Of a stretch of DNA of 64,000 nt, positions 31,858 through 43,960 are shown one piece after another (position 1 is the first letter of the stretch; every line of letters begins with the position of its first letter). This DNA comes from Pseudozyma flocculosa PF-1. Taxonomy: Eukaryota; Basidiomycota; Ustilaginomycetes; Ustilaginales; Ustilaginaceae. The notes under the pieces are model-generated. The model had not been told where the DNA came from. It saw only the letters and a list, made by a program, of their open reading frames with translations, and ran no database searches. The stretch spans positions 21,137 to 85,136 of the forward strand of contig NW_006920874.1 of assembly GCF_000417875.1 (NCBI RefSeq), in the 5' to 3' direction. Both the position numbers and the translations under genes were made by a program.

Positions 31858-33538
31858 GGCTGACGGCTGGCAGGTCGAGCGCCACTCGTGCTTGAGATTG
31901 CCGCTACCTAGAGGCTTGGAGGGCGGCCAGGTCGAGGACCGGCGGTCCGTCGTCCGCCTCGACGCCAAAGACGGGCGGGCCGGTGGGCATGCATGCAGCA
32001 AGGGTCCACCTTGGCTTCGGAGCTGGCGTCCCGGAAAATTAAATTTCGGCAGGCCGGCAGTCAGGCGGGCATGCATCAACCGGCCGGACGGCACCAGCGA
32101 GCAGCTGCAGGCTAGGCTGCATAGGCTAGGAGCCTGTCCGACGCCGTCCGGGTAGTTGGGCGCAGGTAGGTGGATGTTGCCTCGACGCTCACCCTACCTA
32201 CTGCCAGCGCGCCGGGGGTTCTGAAGCCAAGGCGGAGAGACCCTGCCTCTATCCTTGCGAAGCCTCGGCCTTCTTCGGATCCGCATCCGTAGCAAGAAAT
32301 GCCCTTGCCAGCCTGCCTAGTCGCCGGCATGAGGGCTGCCCGGCCGCGAGGGGGTCCGAGCTGCATGGGGCGAAAAAACCGGAACGGACGAAGCGCGTTG
32401 TTAAGCTTGCTTTAGCGTGGGGCGCGCGGCTTCCTTCTGACCGCCCATGCACCGGCTGGCCAATCGAAAGTCGGGTCGGGTCCGCTCCTCACGAGCCTGG
32501 CCGCCTACATACAACACTAGTGTCTCCTCCTCTCCTCTTGCCCACCACCATTGTCGCTTTCGACCCTCGTACTGCTGCCTGCCAAGACCACCGTACCCTA
32601 TGCATCCTCTCGCCACCTGTCGGCCTCAGGTTCGTGTGTACCCGAGGGCGCCGCTAGCGTTGCAGCGGCACTACTCATGCATCCGTGCCGCTCGCTGACC
32701 TCGGATCGCCCCCCTTCCCTCTTTCTTGGCCGCACAGATCCCTCATCGTGTGCCACGCTGACATCCGCGCGGTCTTCTTTTGGCTCGATCTTTGCCCCGG
32801 CTGGCGTCCTTCTTCGGCCCCGATGTTCCGCTGCAGGGGTCACAGGTGTGCGACTTGATCCCCCGCCAAGATTTGGTCCGATGGCTCCGAGCGCTGCCAT
32901 GAGCAACCGAGACCAACACCACACCCTGGCCTCGGCCGCTCGACGCCGCCACCGGAGCTCAGAAGGATGCTTGCCGCTCTCGCTCAAGCCTGCTTTACAT
33001 GCCACATGCACGCCACTTTCTGCTCGCCCATACAGCCGAGCTCGCCGCTTGGTTGCCCTTCATACGAGCAGCACCGCTCCCACCGGACCGCACCGCCTCG
33101 ACGCTTCTTTCATCCAGCAGGGGGGTCCGTAAGGTTTCTTCGCCATCTATCGCGCACCCAACCTGCCAGTACCACGCCCTTTTCATCTTCGCTCCGCCCT
33201 GCCCATGGCCGCTGCCAGCAAGCCTGCATTAGCTCCGGATCAGCAGAGCCGGTGGCTCCTTGCCACAAACTAAGCTCGACGCGTTGAGTTTATGGCCGAA
33301 GCAGCGACCATCGGACACGGTCCTTGCGCCCGGACGCTCACCTCGCGCCCAGGTACTCTGCCCCATCGGTCCGTGTTCTCATCCTGGCAAAGCGCTGCGA
33401 CCGGGCGCAACCTGCCCTTATATAGACCGACATCCTGACCGTCCACCCTCTCCATCCCCTCCAACCGGCCCATCTTCCCGCTTCTTCCGTTTGCTCCAGC
33501 CAGATCAACGAGTTCCACCTATCGTCTCGTCTCCCGCC

Positions 33539-35565
33539 ATGCCGCTCCCAAACAAGGTCGACATCCTCATCGTCGGCGCTGGACCGTAGGTGCTCCGACG
33601 TCGTCTCCCTGCCGCCGCTACGTCGGATGCTCTGCTGAGCTGATCCGTCGCGCCCTCTGTCCTTGACCACGCAGCGTCGGAACGGCCGCGGCCTGCGCCA
33701 TCCTCAACAACATCGACGCCGAGGCGCGCTCCGACTTCAAACTGCTCATTGTCGATAGCAACGAGTCGATCAACAGCTTCTCGCCTACGCACTCCCGGGC
33801 CATCGGGGTTCACGCTCGCACCTTTGAACTTCTCGCCGAGACGGTCGACGATCCCCAAGCTCGCGAGCAACAGGTCGGCGTGCGCGGAAGGCAGCAGATC
33901 CCTCTGGTCAGCGACCCAAGTAGCCCCCCGGAGCGGACCGACAGTGTCACCCGCAGTGTGAGTGCGAGCCGTTGTGGCCATGCCTGCTTCTGCACCGCTC
34001 GGACTCAGTTCTGATCCTCGGTCCATACCTGGCCCCTCTCGCTGCCTTTGTAGCTTCTCGAGCGTGGCAACCTGTTGACCAAGATCACCTTCAGGTCGGC
34101 GGGCAAGACCAAGCCGCTAATGACGATGGACTTTCCGGGCGCGCTGCGCGACAGCCAGTACCAGCAGTTCTGCATCATCTCGCAGCGCCTCACGGACGCC
34201 ACGCTGCGAGCCCGACTTGCCACCCTCGGAGGCTGTATCGAAGGCGGCTGGAGTATCGCCCATCTCGAGCGACGAGGCAAAGCGGCGCCAGTGGCCGTCA
34301 CGCTCGAGCACGACAAGCTCGGCAGCCACGAGGTCGAGGCCGACTTTGTCATCGGTGCCGACGGTGGCCACAGCCTCGTACGCCAGCTCGTCGGGCTCGG
34401 ATTCCCCCGTTCCTCCATGGTGCGTAGCTTGCTCGCGCCAAGATGGGGCCCGCAGCTGATGGTGGAACCGCTCACGCTCCCCACCCGCTTCCTGTTCCCT
34501 CGCCCTTATCCGCGCCGCAGAAACAGCCCCTACTGCTGGCCGAGATCCGTACGGCCGATCCGCAGTGGCCTTACAGCTATCCGGAGCTCGGCTACGACGG
34601 CCTCGAGGGCTGCCAAGCGTACTGCAAGCAGGGCCTCGGCATCTCGATCCCCATGACTGGCAACTGGATGCGGATCGCTGCCAGTTTCCTGCCCCCGGGC
34701 TTCCAGGAGGTCTATCGCCGCACCACGGGCAAGGGCATCGGCGGGCACGAGGAGGGTAACCGACCAAGCATCGAGCAGCTGCAATGGACGATGGACCAGT
34801 ATCTGCCCACGGGCGCCGAGTGGCGAGAGGGCGCCGAGAAGAAGGAGGGTCTCCGCCCGGGAGACATGTGAGTCCCCGTCGCCGGCCGCCAGCGAGGCTG
34901 GTCGAGCACTGGCGCAATCGACCGTACCCGAGGCTAACCTTTGTGTCATCTTTCCTTGTTGCCCAAACCGCCGCGCGCAGCGTCGAAGTCAGGTTCGCGA
35001 CGACGTTCAAGGTGCACCACGGCCTCGTGAAATCCTATGTCGACCACGAGACCGACAGGGTGGTTCTGATCGGCGATGCGGCCCACGTGCACAGCCCAAT
35101 GGGCGGGCGCGGACTCAACACGGGCATCCAGTGAGTGCTTCGACCTCTTTGCCCCGTCTCGACCCTGCCTCGCTGGCCTTTGGGGGGGAGGTCATCGTGC
35201 TGATATTTCTACCCCCGTTCCTCGGCATCTGGTGTCGAACGACCGCCTCCAGGGATGCCGCTACGCTCTCCATGGCGCTTCGCCCCTTTTTCCGCACCTC
35301 GGCACTTGCAGCCGCGTCGGAAGAGCGCTCGGCCGCGCTGCACGCCTGGGCGCAGGAACGACGCCGGATCGGCCAGATCTGTATCCGCGAGTCGAGGAGG
35401 CAGATGTCCTTCGCCCTCGTCACCAACCGCCTCCTCCAGCGTCTGCGCAACCTCGCTGTCAGCCTGCTAGCCTACTTCCCCTCCATCACGCGTGGCATCA
35501 TCCGAAGCGCCGCAGGTGTCGAGTTCAGGCCCCCGGCCTGGAAATCGCCGCTCCTTGCTGCATGA
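33539..35565 (+). CDS. FAD-dependent aromatic monooxygenase (phenol hydroxylase-like)
   Basis: A class A flavoprotein monooxygenase that would hydroxylate an aromatic or polyketide-like substrate with NAD(P)H and O2. Six exons, 33539-33585, 33675-33957, 34054-34419, 34521-34867, 34981-35130 and 35253-35565, give 501 residues. It has the N-terminal Rossmann dinucleotide motif GAGPVG (residues 13-18), then HSRAIGVHARTFELL, the central DFVIGADGGHSLVRQLVGL motif (DG box) and the second FAD motif IGDAAHVHSPMGGRGLNTG with Asp380. The C-terminus is a helical ERR-rich segment without a thioredoxin-like domain. No signal peptide, so cytosolic. A TATA box precedes it. The gene stands alone among transposon fragments, so a metabolic cluster is not indicated; substrate unknown. 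Confidence 0.87.
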
Positions 35566-36310
35566 AGGGGTGCCGATCGATGCCCTCACTTGCCACTCCT
35601 CCCGCGTATCATTGCGAGAAAGGAATAGTCGCCTTGCCACGGTTCAGTCTGAATGACGCGGATTTGGCACGAGAAGCGTAGAGCGCAAGGAGGGATGCGT
35701 GGCTGCAAGCGCCAGCCGCTGACGACATCACATCGGCCACTGTGGTCCTGGAATGGCGTGGCAAGCTGCAGAGGTGCTTCGGTCGGGGCGTCGGCCATCG
35801 CAGCAGGGCTGCAGTCGGCCATCTTGCGGAATCGCTGCGCGGTGCTCCATCGCGGTGGTGCCGAGGTCGGCCATCGAGCCTGTCGCACCACCGCTCCGTG
35901 CCAGCGGCAGTAGCTTGACCATGCCTTTGTGTCGCAAGCATTTCATCTAGGCGACCTGCGGACAAGGAAGCAGCGGCGCAATTGCTGGCGGGGTGAGAAG
36001 GTCGTGGCAGGCAAGCATCGACGCAGCACGAGGGCACGGGCATGGGCGGGCGTGCGAGTTGCTCGGGCGTTGGTCGGGGTTGGGCAGCAGTCGGGGTTGG
36101 GCGGCAGTCGAGGTCGGGAGAGAGCGAGTCGCAGAGGCAGCTGCTGCGGATCCGTTAGCATGACGGCGGCGCAAGAGGGTCGAACTGGTGCTTGATAGCT
36201 CAGGCACAAAAGCGTCAATGGCGGTAGGTCGATGCTGTCGGGCAGGTCGACGTTGGCGATGGTGGTGCTGCGAGGTCGGATGGATAGATCGGCAGCGGCG
36301 GCTGCAGCAA
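35566..36310. other. Flank between monooxygenase and DIRS copy B
   Basis: No gene seen. Contains two copies of GTCGGGGTTGGGCRGCAGTC near 36070-36110. It is probably the 3' remnant of the minus-strand DIRS copy, but RNase H and recombinase motifs are not recognisable. Confidence 0.35.
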
Positions 36311-37420
36311 AGGCCGCGGTTCGCCGCGGTGTAGATGCGCCGCAGGAAGGCGAGGCCGTGTGGGATGACCTGCGTGACGAGCTGCAGGAGGGCAGCAACC
36401 CGCTGTCCGTCCAGCGGCGAGGCGTATCTGCGGTCCAGAAGGAAGGCGACGGAGGCGAGGATGCTATCGCGGCGATCGTCCGTGATGGCAACGGTCTGGC
36501 GCACTGTGTCGACCCCGATACCGAAGATCCCTAGGCGCGTCGAGCCCCAGAACGTCTTGGCTAGGGGAAGGGCAAGATCCAGAGCGTGGCAAGCCATCGC
36601 CAGCGCGCGGACGGGCGCGGCTGCGTTCCAGCCAGGCGATACCGCGCCGAAGAGGTCGTCGAGATCGTGCTCGACCGGGTGCGGTGTAAACGACGCCATG
36701 ATCCAGTGCGGCATCTCGGCGAACAGGTCGAAGAGAAGAGGCGAGCTCTTGCCTCCAAAGGTGAGGACCGTCTCGGCGAAGAAGTGGACGTCGAGCATCC
36801 GGCCGAGGAGGCGGGCCTGGAAGAGCGCGGCCACGATGTGCGCAGGAAGGCATCGACCGCATCGCCTTCCCACAGGCGGCAGCCGAGGTTGGCGGCCACG
36901 TAGTCCAGCACCGCGGCCAGCGTGACATCTTGGATCGCCGTTGACGAGCGGGCGACGCCGGGGTTGACCGAGGGTAGGCCAGAGCCTGGAGCGCGCAGGT
37001 GGGAGAGGTGGTGGATGATGCGCAGCTTCGTTGACCTGGGCTTGGGGACGGTACCGATGGGGGGGCAGACTAGCCGCCAAGACTCCGGGTGGAACTCGAC
37101 GAGGCAGATCTCGGCGAGGCGCTGCGCGACCTCTGCGCGGACTTTCGCCAGGCCCTGCTCGTCCATGTGCAGGTCGGCGGCGCGCTCCTACCACGCCTCG
37201 CCTTCGGGTAGGCCGGCGTAGCCGAGGCGGATACTGTGTTGGATGGCGCCGAGGACTGCGTCCGCGGTGCGGCGGTCGGGGTAGTCGGCGAGGAGGGAGC
37301 TTCTGCGTTCCACGGCAAGCTGCGTGAAGCCGACGCCAGTCGTCCGGTCGGCGGGGTGGAAGAGGCTGTCGGGGACGGTGGTATTGGGGCGAGGCCAGGG
37401 GATAGAGATGCGGCCAGCGA
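36311..37420 (-). pseudogene. DIRS-type retroelement copy B, reverse transcriptase
   Basis: Minus-strand reverse transcriptase broken by a stop at 37188 and a frameshift near 36860. In order it reads GRISIPWPRP and VPDSLFHPAD; then WRLVCPPIGTVPKPRSTKLR and DVTLAAVLDYVAANLGC; then the catalytic box HDLDDLFG, intact with both Asp residues; and RLGIFGIGVDTVRQTVAITD with LLQLVTQVIPHGLAFLRR. The last two are the thumb motifs typical of DIRS-group elements. It lies downstream of the Gag part at 37744-38760, in the same orientation. Confidence 0.75.
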
Positions 37421-37743
37421 GCAGCGCTGGCACGCCTCGCTCGACTGGGGGCAGGTCGAGAGGGGACAGATGCGAGCGCCTCGAGGGTGTCGGGCGGTTG
37501 CCCTGCGAGCCTGAGGGCGCGGCAGACGGGGTAGGCGAGCTCGTTGCGCCACCACGCTTGGCAGTACCGGGCGGCCAGCTGTGGTGGTGCGAGGGCACCG
37601 CGGGAGGCACCTCCGAGCTCGTCGTGGCCCCCGGCGTGGTCAGAAGGGGACGGGCCGGCGAGTGGAAGGGTGCTGGAAGTGCTGCTGAGGCCGCGCTGCC
37701 GAGTCCGGTAGAATCCAAGGGCGCGCTCCGCGGCGGCGGGCGG
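37421..37743. other. Gag-RT linker of DIRS copy B
   Basis: Low-complexity Pro/Ser/Ala-coding sequence between the Gag stop and the reverse transcriptase. No separate gene. Confidence 0.4.
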
Positions 37744-38760
37744 CTAGTTGGTGAGGGTGCCACGCTTCGAGGGGGCGTCGCAGCGCCTCCAGGAATGGTC
37801 GGACTGGCCGCACTGGTGGCAGACGTGCTTGCGCTCGCACGGGTCGGCCTGGCAGCGACCAGAGTGCCAGTTCCAGCAGACGTTGTCCTTCGGCGAGCTG
37901 GAGGCCGGCGCCGGGTGCTGCTTCCTCTTGCTGAGGCTGAAGCTGGGGTCCGGGGGCGGCGCCGTGGGCTGGGCCTTGCCGAGAACGCCGGAGAGCCTGG
38001 GGACGTAGAGCTCGTGGTCCAGATGGGCCCACACCGCTGCTGGGGCAACGGTGTAGCGGGCGCAGCAGACGCGGAGAGTGTTGTCGGAGACGCTGTCCCA
38101 CGAGAACGTGGCGTCGAGGTCGGCCAGGTGGTCCCGAAACTTGAGGAGCGCAGCGCTGAGGGAGCGGCCCTGCGAGGCGGCCGTGCGGACGGCGGCGTCG
38201 ACGTGCCACACCCTCGTCCCTCCTTGCGACTTAAGGCGCGGATGGCGTTGGACTGCGTCTGCGTGGTGATAGCCAAGCCGTTGAACCGGACAGTCGTGGC
38301 TTCCGGGGCGGCGTCGACGGTCCAGGCAGCGTCGGCGAGGTGCAGCAGGTCGTGGGCAGGGTGCGTGTCTGCGTACAGATCCGCAGAGATCCAGGGGAAC
38401 AAGGGCTTGTGGAACGTGCCTGACTCACCAGCCGTGGGAGCCAGGGCAGGCGGGCTGGGTGGCGCGGTGAGTGGGGTTGGTGGCGAAGCGGCAACGACGC
38501 CTGGCAACGAGACGGCCAGACGGACGAAGTCGCCGCGCAGCTGGGCGTGGAGGTCTTGACGCAGCTGGGCGAAGGCGACCGGTAGCTCCGAGGGGGCAGT
38601 GGGCGGCGTCTGAGCCTGGCGTAGCTGCTCGACCTCGGCCTGTAGGGCGAGGATACGTGCGCAGTCCGCTTCGGCGCGCTGGCTGGCGGAGAACGGGCTC
38701 CTGTTGCTGGCAGGTGCGTTCGGCAGCGGCCTCGTCGGTGGTGCGCTGGACGGCTACTTT
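37744..38760 (-). pseudogene. DIRS copy B Gag with CCCH plus CCHC zinc module
   Basis: Minus-strand Gag-like frame, split by a frameshift near 38230. The first part carries a coiled coil (ILALQAEVEQLRQAQ) and FPWISADLYADTH. The second has RSLSAALLKFRDHLADLDATF and LRVCCARYTVAPAAVWAHLD, then the zinc module CWNWHSGRC, four residues, CERKHVC, HQC, GQSDHSWRRC, and a stop at 37744. The zinc module has the same spacing as in E1, E2 and E3, linking those genes to DIRS Gag. Confidence 0.65.
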
Positions 38761-39100
38761 CGCGACTCGGCGAGCTGCGTCTCTTGCAGCAGAGGAGCGA
38801 TGAGGAGATGACTGTGGTAGGTGCGGCAGGTGCGGACTTGGCGCCGGGGCTGGGTGGCGTGGAAGAAGTTGGCGATGGCGCGGTGCTGCTTGCAGCCAGC
38901 ACTCAGAAGGTTGGCGTCCATGCAGCGGAGCCGGCCATCGGCCAGCTGAAGCAAAGAGCCGCGGCTCGAAGGCAGCCGGGCAGAGGGGGAGGGAGCGGAG
39001 TGATGGAGGAGAGAAGAAATGAAGTGGGAGAAGGGGGCGGCGTTGGCCAAGGGCCCACGCCGCGTGGCGAGTGATCGACGACTCCAGACGCCCACACCGA
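38761..39100. other. Upstream flank of DIRS copy B Gag
   Basis: No independent gene. Short minus-strand frames here are out of frame with Gag and may be its decayed leader. Confidence 0.35.
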
Positions 39101-39868
39101 CTACGTCCCGTGCGGCAGAATCGATTCGGGCGTCCTCTCCGCCGTCATTGCGGGCCGCAAGTCGGGCAACGACAACGCCACCGATGCGGGCGTCGACGGC
39201 GGCGCCAAGTCGGGTATCCACGAGGCCTCCGAGAGGGGTGTCGACGGCAGCACCAAATGGGCGTCGACAACGGCGCAGATGCGGGTGTTGACAAGGCCGA
39301 AGAGACGAGCGTCAGCAAGGCCGGTGAGACGAGCGTCAACAAGGCCGGCGAGACGGGCGTCAACAAGGGTATCAAGACAAGCGTCGAGTGCCCGGCTGTG
39401 CTTCCCAGGGTAGCGAGCGGCCTCTGCGGCGAGCTGCGGTTGGATGAACTCGAGGACGTCGTCGGCGGTGAGCTGGATGTGCTGCGGGCGGTGGGCGATC
39501 GGCTCGGCCTGGTCGCCTGCGAGCTGTCCTGGCGCTTGAATGTCGACGGCGTCCTGGGCGCCGAGCGTGGTTCGACCGGTCGAGGTCAGCAGAGCCTCGT
39601 CTGCCGTTCGAGCATGGCGCGGCCTGGAATGGGCGCGGCTGGAATTACTGCTGCATCTGGGCGGCGTCATCGTTGGGCCAGCGAGTGCCTTTTCGGGCGC
39701 TTTTGTCTTTCCGCTCTCCTTCCCGAGCGCGCCAGGCATGGCCGCCGGATCCTGCAGTGCGGGCTTGTCGGTCATCTCTACGTCGTCGTCTTCTCTGCAA
39801 GGAGGGTGGCCGGGCCCCTCGCAAGAGGCTGACAAAAAAGCGAGCGAGCCATTTACCACTGCCGCCAT
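39101..39868 (-). CDS. Uncharacterised ORF with VDARLxGL repeats
   Basis: A 255-residue minus-strand frame from an ATG at 39868. The family is not recognised. The N-terminal half is Ala/Pro/Lys-rich and the middle reads QLTADDVLEFIQPQLAAEAA. It then has five imperfect repeats of about eight residues, LVDARLAG to LADARLFG (about 39265-39385), which could form a leucine-rich amphipathic or coiled-coil helix. It sits upstream of and parallel to DIRS copy B, so it may be an extra ORF of an element rather than a host gene. A second short frame lies before it (40318-40001) with DQLVLDALGQKAEDLVRTEA. Confidence 0.35.
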   Translation of the reverse strand: MAAVVNGSLAFLSASCEGPGHPPCREDDDVEMTDKPALQDPAAMPGALGKESGKTKAPEKALAGPTMTPPRCSSNSSRAHSRPRHARTADEALLTSTGRTTLGAQDAVDIQAPGQLAGDQAEPIAHRPQHIQLTADDVLEFIQPQLAAEAARYPGKHSRALDACLDTLVDARLAGLVDARLTGLADARLFGLVNTRICAVVDAHLVLPSTPLSEASWIPDLAPPSTPASVALSLPDLRPAMTAERTPESILPHGT

Positions 39869-42789
39869 GGGTGGGAAGTCAAAGCGACCGGATGGCACCG
39901 TGGCGGCCGTGCGCGAGCTGGCTTGGGAAGTCGGCGCGCCGGCGGGACGTTTGTCGGCTGTCACGCCTGGGCCAATCGATGTTCCGGCCTGCTCCCTGCT
40001 CTATCCGTCTGCAAGGAAGGCGCGGTCTGTTGTGCGTGCGCTGATAGTGGCCCGATCATCGCCATGCGCCAACTGAGATGCGGGCTCGCCCGTGCTAAGC
40101 CTCGCGGTGGTGGCGGAAGCGGCGGCGGCGGGCAACGTCAGGGTAGCAGCGAAGGCCTGCGTCCGTTGAGCCGCCTCGGTCCGCACTAGGTCCTCCGCCT
40201 TCTGTCCGAGTGCATCCAAGACGAGCTGGTCACGGAGGCAAGCCTCGACCCAGGCCGCCGCCGTCACCGACAGACGACGCTGTCTCCTGCCATGGTCGGC
40301 TGCCGCCTCGATCAGCATGCGAAGGTGCTTGCGCAGGTAGCGGTCCGCCTTGCACTCAACAGAAAGCTGCTCGCCGAGGAAGCACGTCCTTCGATCTCCT
40401 GCTTCCGCAGCTGGCGGTGCACTCTTGCAGCCGGTGCCCTCGTGTCAAATGGTCGCGCGCATGTGGCAGGTGACGATGGGGCTGAGGAGGCGCGTCTTGA
40501 CCAGCGCATCTGTGCGGGGGGCAAAAGGGTGGTCGATACGGACTGCGGCGCTAAGCAGCACTGGGAGACGAGGGGGCTGAGCGGCACTGGGAGGCGTGGG
40601 TGTGGAGCACTGGCCTCTCGTAGTCCGCCGAGTGCGCCAGCTCTTTCGGGATCATCGGATCGCTGATAGCGCCGACATCGCGTGCAGGCGTGCGCATCGC
40701 TAGCAGCTCAGAGCGAGTATACCTGCGAGGGAGAGGTTCTGATGAGCAGAGAGGTTCGGGGAGCGGTGTCAGCCCATCCGTTGAAGAAGTCGACGAGAGG
40801 GTCAGGTAACGATGCCGAGGTCGAGGAGCGAAGCCCACGGATGGTAGAAAGGGAACAGGCGGACGGGCGACGAACGGGCGACGAACGGGCGGCGGACGCG
40901 GACAGACCATCGACTCGGCCGTACCGGTGGCCGAGCCACAGCCGAGTTCGGAGCCGGCTGGGCGTGGCGACAGAGCCTTGGCGACGACACCTCCTGCCTG
41001 GCTGACCTGGCTAGGAGGCGGGCCCCAGAGGCGGATCCGACGAGTGACGAGGCTTGGCAGCGAGGCCCATGCGCTGGCTTCGGCTCCGTCGAGCCGCCAG
41101 TCGGGCGAGTGTCGAGGGACTCTCCACCGAGGGAGCGTCCGGTGGGGGACGGGGGATGGGCGCCGTCAGGCAGGCTGGGGCTCGTATGCGCCCCACCTGC
41201 ACGGCGTCGGACGGGCGCGTCATTATTATTTTTTTGCCCGCCGGGGCCCTACTGGCCGGCACCAGGCGAAAGACCGCGTTGCTTTCCCCGGGAAGCCAGC
41301 TGTGGGGCTGGACCCTTTGTGCATGCCCGTGCATGCCGGCTGGCCTAGCGTAGCCTGCCCTAGCCTGCCCTAGCCTGCCTAGCCTAGCCTGCTGGTTCGG
41401 CGTAGGTTGTGCAGGCGCTCCACCAGACACAGGCAGCGGGTCGTCCGCGGGCACTTGGGAGGGACGGACGGTTGAGCGGCGCGGGCGAAAGGGCGGCTGG
41501 CGAGCCGCTAGCTAGTACGACTGGCGAGCGGGGTGCACTCAAACCAATCGGGTGCACCGACGCGCGAGCAGTAGTGGGGGCAGATCACGAGCTCGGGCGC
41601 GGCATCGGCCAGGCTGCGGTCGGCGGGTCTCAGGCACCAGGAACCAGCTGGGCGCGGACGCGTCCTCTGGACCGGCTGCCGCGGGCCTGGCCCGAAGCGG
41701 AAGCAGCAGGTCAGCGAGGCTGCGAGGCAGCCGGGACGGGGCCACGCCGTCCGCCTGCCCGAGACGTTGGCTGGGCGCAGCGCCAGATGGGCTGAGACAC
41801 CCTGTCTGGGATGTCCCTGCGCCCGCGCTGTCACGATGGGTCAGGAACGCTCCATGTCAGCCTTTGCTGTGGCGAGCGCTTCTTCGGTTCGATGAGGTCG
41901 GGCTGTGGCGTTGGATACGGGCAGGGGAACTCAAAGCGGGATCGATCGAACAACGGACCCTGCTTGTACGTGTGTGAGGCCGGTGCTCGTCGATGGGTGA
42001 GGCCGGTGCTCGTCGATGTGTGAGGCTGGTGCTCGTCGGTGTGCGAGGTACCCGGTACAGCGAGTGAGGCAAGGTGCAACGGGCATGACCGGCGCGGTGC
42101 GAGTGTGATCACCATGGCAAGAAGGCAGACAATCGACATTCGCGGATGGATGACAGAAGTGGCTGGACAGATGCGGGAGGGCCAGAGGCCGGTGCGGTCG
42201 GGAGGGTGCGGGCAATCTGCCATGCTGTTTGGGGTGGGAGCGCGTTGCGCTTCTCGAGGGACACACGCGCGCCAATTTGCCACCCGACCGCTGCATCCCG
42301 AGGATGCCATCCCGGCCTGGTGGATGTTCATATCGGCGCGTGTCGGGTAAGGGTCCAGCTTTTTTCCCGGCTCAGGTCCATCCGGCATCCGAGCAGCGCG
42401 ACCGTGGCTGCGGCGTCGTATTTCCTCGGCGGGGCAGGTGGAGGCCTGCAGTGGCGGCGCGGCGGCTGGTGGGTGGAGCAGCGACTTTCCACTCGCTCGT
42501 CCGAGGCCGAGGATGGTGCCGGATACCGCGGAGGCAGGCAAGGCTGGGCGATGGGGGGGATGGCCAGTGGCGGGCCAATAGTGTGGTATTCTTCGTGGTT
42601 CGAGATATACATTTTCGTGGTTGGGGATAGACAGGAGATGAGGGCCTACATACGAGAGGACGGGTCAGGTTCTTAGAAGACGGGACGATATCCGAGGCGT
42701 CGAGGCCTACTAACTACGCTACACTAGAGGACGGGTCAAGTTTTGAGAAGACGGGACGAGAACTACTGAGACGTCGAGCCAGATCATCT
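39869..42789. other. Gene-poor DNA with CCTAG repeats
   Basis: No supported gene apart from the short frame at 40001-40318. Bases 41345-41394 hold repeated TAGCCTGCCC/TAGCC units. Bases 41985-42050 repeat GGTGCTCGTCGATG about four times. Bases 42655-42780 hold GAGGACGGGTCA twice (42656 and 42726), a direct repeat next to the E2 3' end. Confidence 0.4.
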
Positions 42790-43906
42790 TCAGCGCGACG
42801 CGCCGGGCTGCTCGCACTTGGTCTCGGGGTGCCGACCACGGCAGATGTTGCAGATGTGGAGGCGCTTGCAAGTGCGGGGGCAAGTGTTGCGTTCCCTGTT
42901 GAAAGCGTAGCAGACCTCGTGAGTGGCGACGAGCGCGTCGAGGGTGCCCTGCAGCGTGTCGACCGTGCTGTGAAGCGTGTCGACCGTGCCGTGGAGCGTG
43001 GTGACCGTGCTGTGGAGTGCGTTGACGCTGCCGGCGAGTGTGGTGACCGTGCCGACGAGGGTGTTGACGGTGCTCTGCAGGTTGTTGCGGTGGCCCGAGT
43101 TGATGTCGCGCTCGGCCTCGAACTGCTCCTGCAGCGTTCCAATGTCCGAGAGGAGGCGCATCGTGTCCGGGACGGCCTGTTGGCGGTCTCTGTCCGCCTG
43201 CACCGGCTTGCGCACTAGGGGTCCTCGCGGAGGAGGACGGCGGCGTCGGTTCCTGATTGGAGCGCCGGCGTCGCTCCACTCAGAAACCCAAGTCATCCGC
43301 TCGCTCACCGTGGGGGCGCGGCCGTCGTCGCTGGAAGCCGGACTTGTCGAATCGGTCTCGCCGCTGGAGCTGGGAGTCTCTCCGCCCGTGACTGCCGGAG
43401 GCCTCGAGAGAGTGATGGTGAATCCCGGGCAAGGCTTGCGCTCTTTGGGCATCGGGATGTTGTGCATCTTCGCGTACATAGCGATATAAGCCTCGACGGA
43501 CGTGCTGTCCTCCGAAGCCCTGGAGGCCACGTCGGTGAAGTCGCTCGACGCGAGAGACGCGCCCGAGAACGGCGAGCCAGGAGTGGGCGTCGGGTTGGCA
43601 GGGTGGACCGTCGTGTTGTTCTCCGAAGCCTTGGGGACCACGTCGGTGAAGTCGCTCGACGCGAAAGACGCGCCCGAGGCCGGCGAGCCAGGAGTGGGCG
43701 TCGCGCTGGCAGGGTGAACCGTCGTGTTGTTCTCCGAAGCCTTGGGGACCCAGTTGGTGAAGTCGCTCCACGCGAAAGACACGACCGAGACCGGCGAGCC
43801 AGGAGTCTGCATCGCGTTGGCCTGCTGGAGGAAAGGGTGAAGTGAAAACTGGTCAACTCATACTGAACGACGAAGCCAAGAGGACGGACCAAGAACTCAC
43901 GCTCAT
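42790..43906 (-). CDS. E2: repeat-bearing coiled-coil protein with CCCH plus CCHC zinc module
   Basis: Two coding exons, 43906-43901 (Met-Ser) and 43821-42790, give 345 residues; the 79-base intron has a GTGAGT donor. The N-terminus holds three imperfect repeats of about 30 residues around TPGSPxSGASFASSDFTD and KASENNTTVHPA. A charged, proline-rich middle is followed by a heptad-repeat coiled coil made of repeated TVxTLHGT/STVDTL units (about residues 250-295). The C-terminal zinc module is CYAFNRERNTC, PRTC, KRLHIC, NIC, RGRHPETKC. It looks like a nucleic-acid binding, oligomerising Gag-type protein. No enzyme domain lies nearby. The 5' leader contains four further introns (next entry). Confidence 0.7.
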
Positions 43907-43960
43907 GGTGTGCTTGTCTGGAAGCGTGTCTGTCCTCGTGATGGGAAAGACTGTATAGAA

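Larger units (their letters stand above)
29736..33538. other. Gene-poor DNA and monooxygenase promoter
   Basis: No supportable gene over 3.8 kb. Two purine-rich repeats lie in the middle (separate entries). A TATA box, TATATAG (33419-33425), lies 114 bases before the monooxygenase ATG and is followed by a CT-rich leader, so 33.3-33.54 kb is its likely promoter. Confidence 0.45.
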
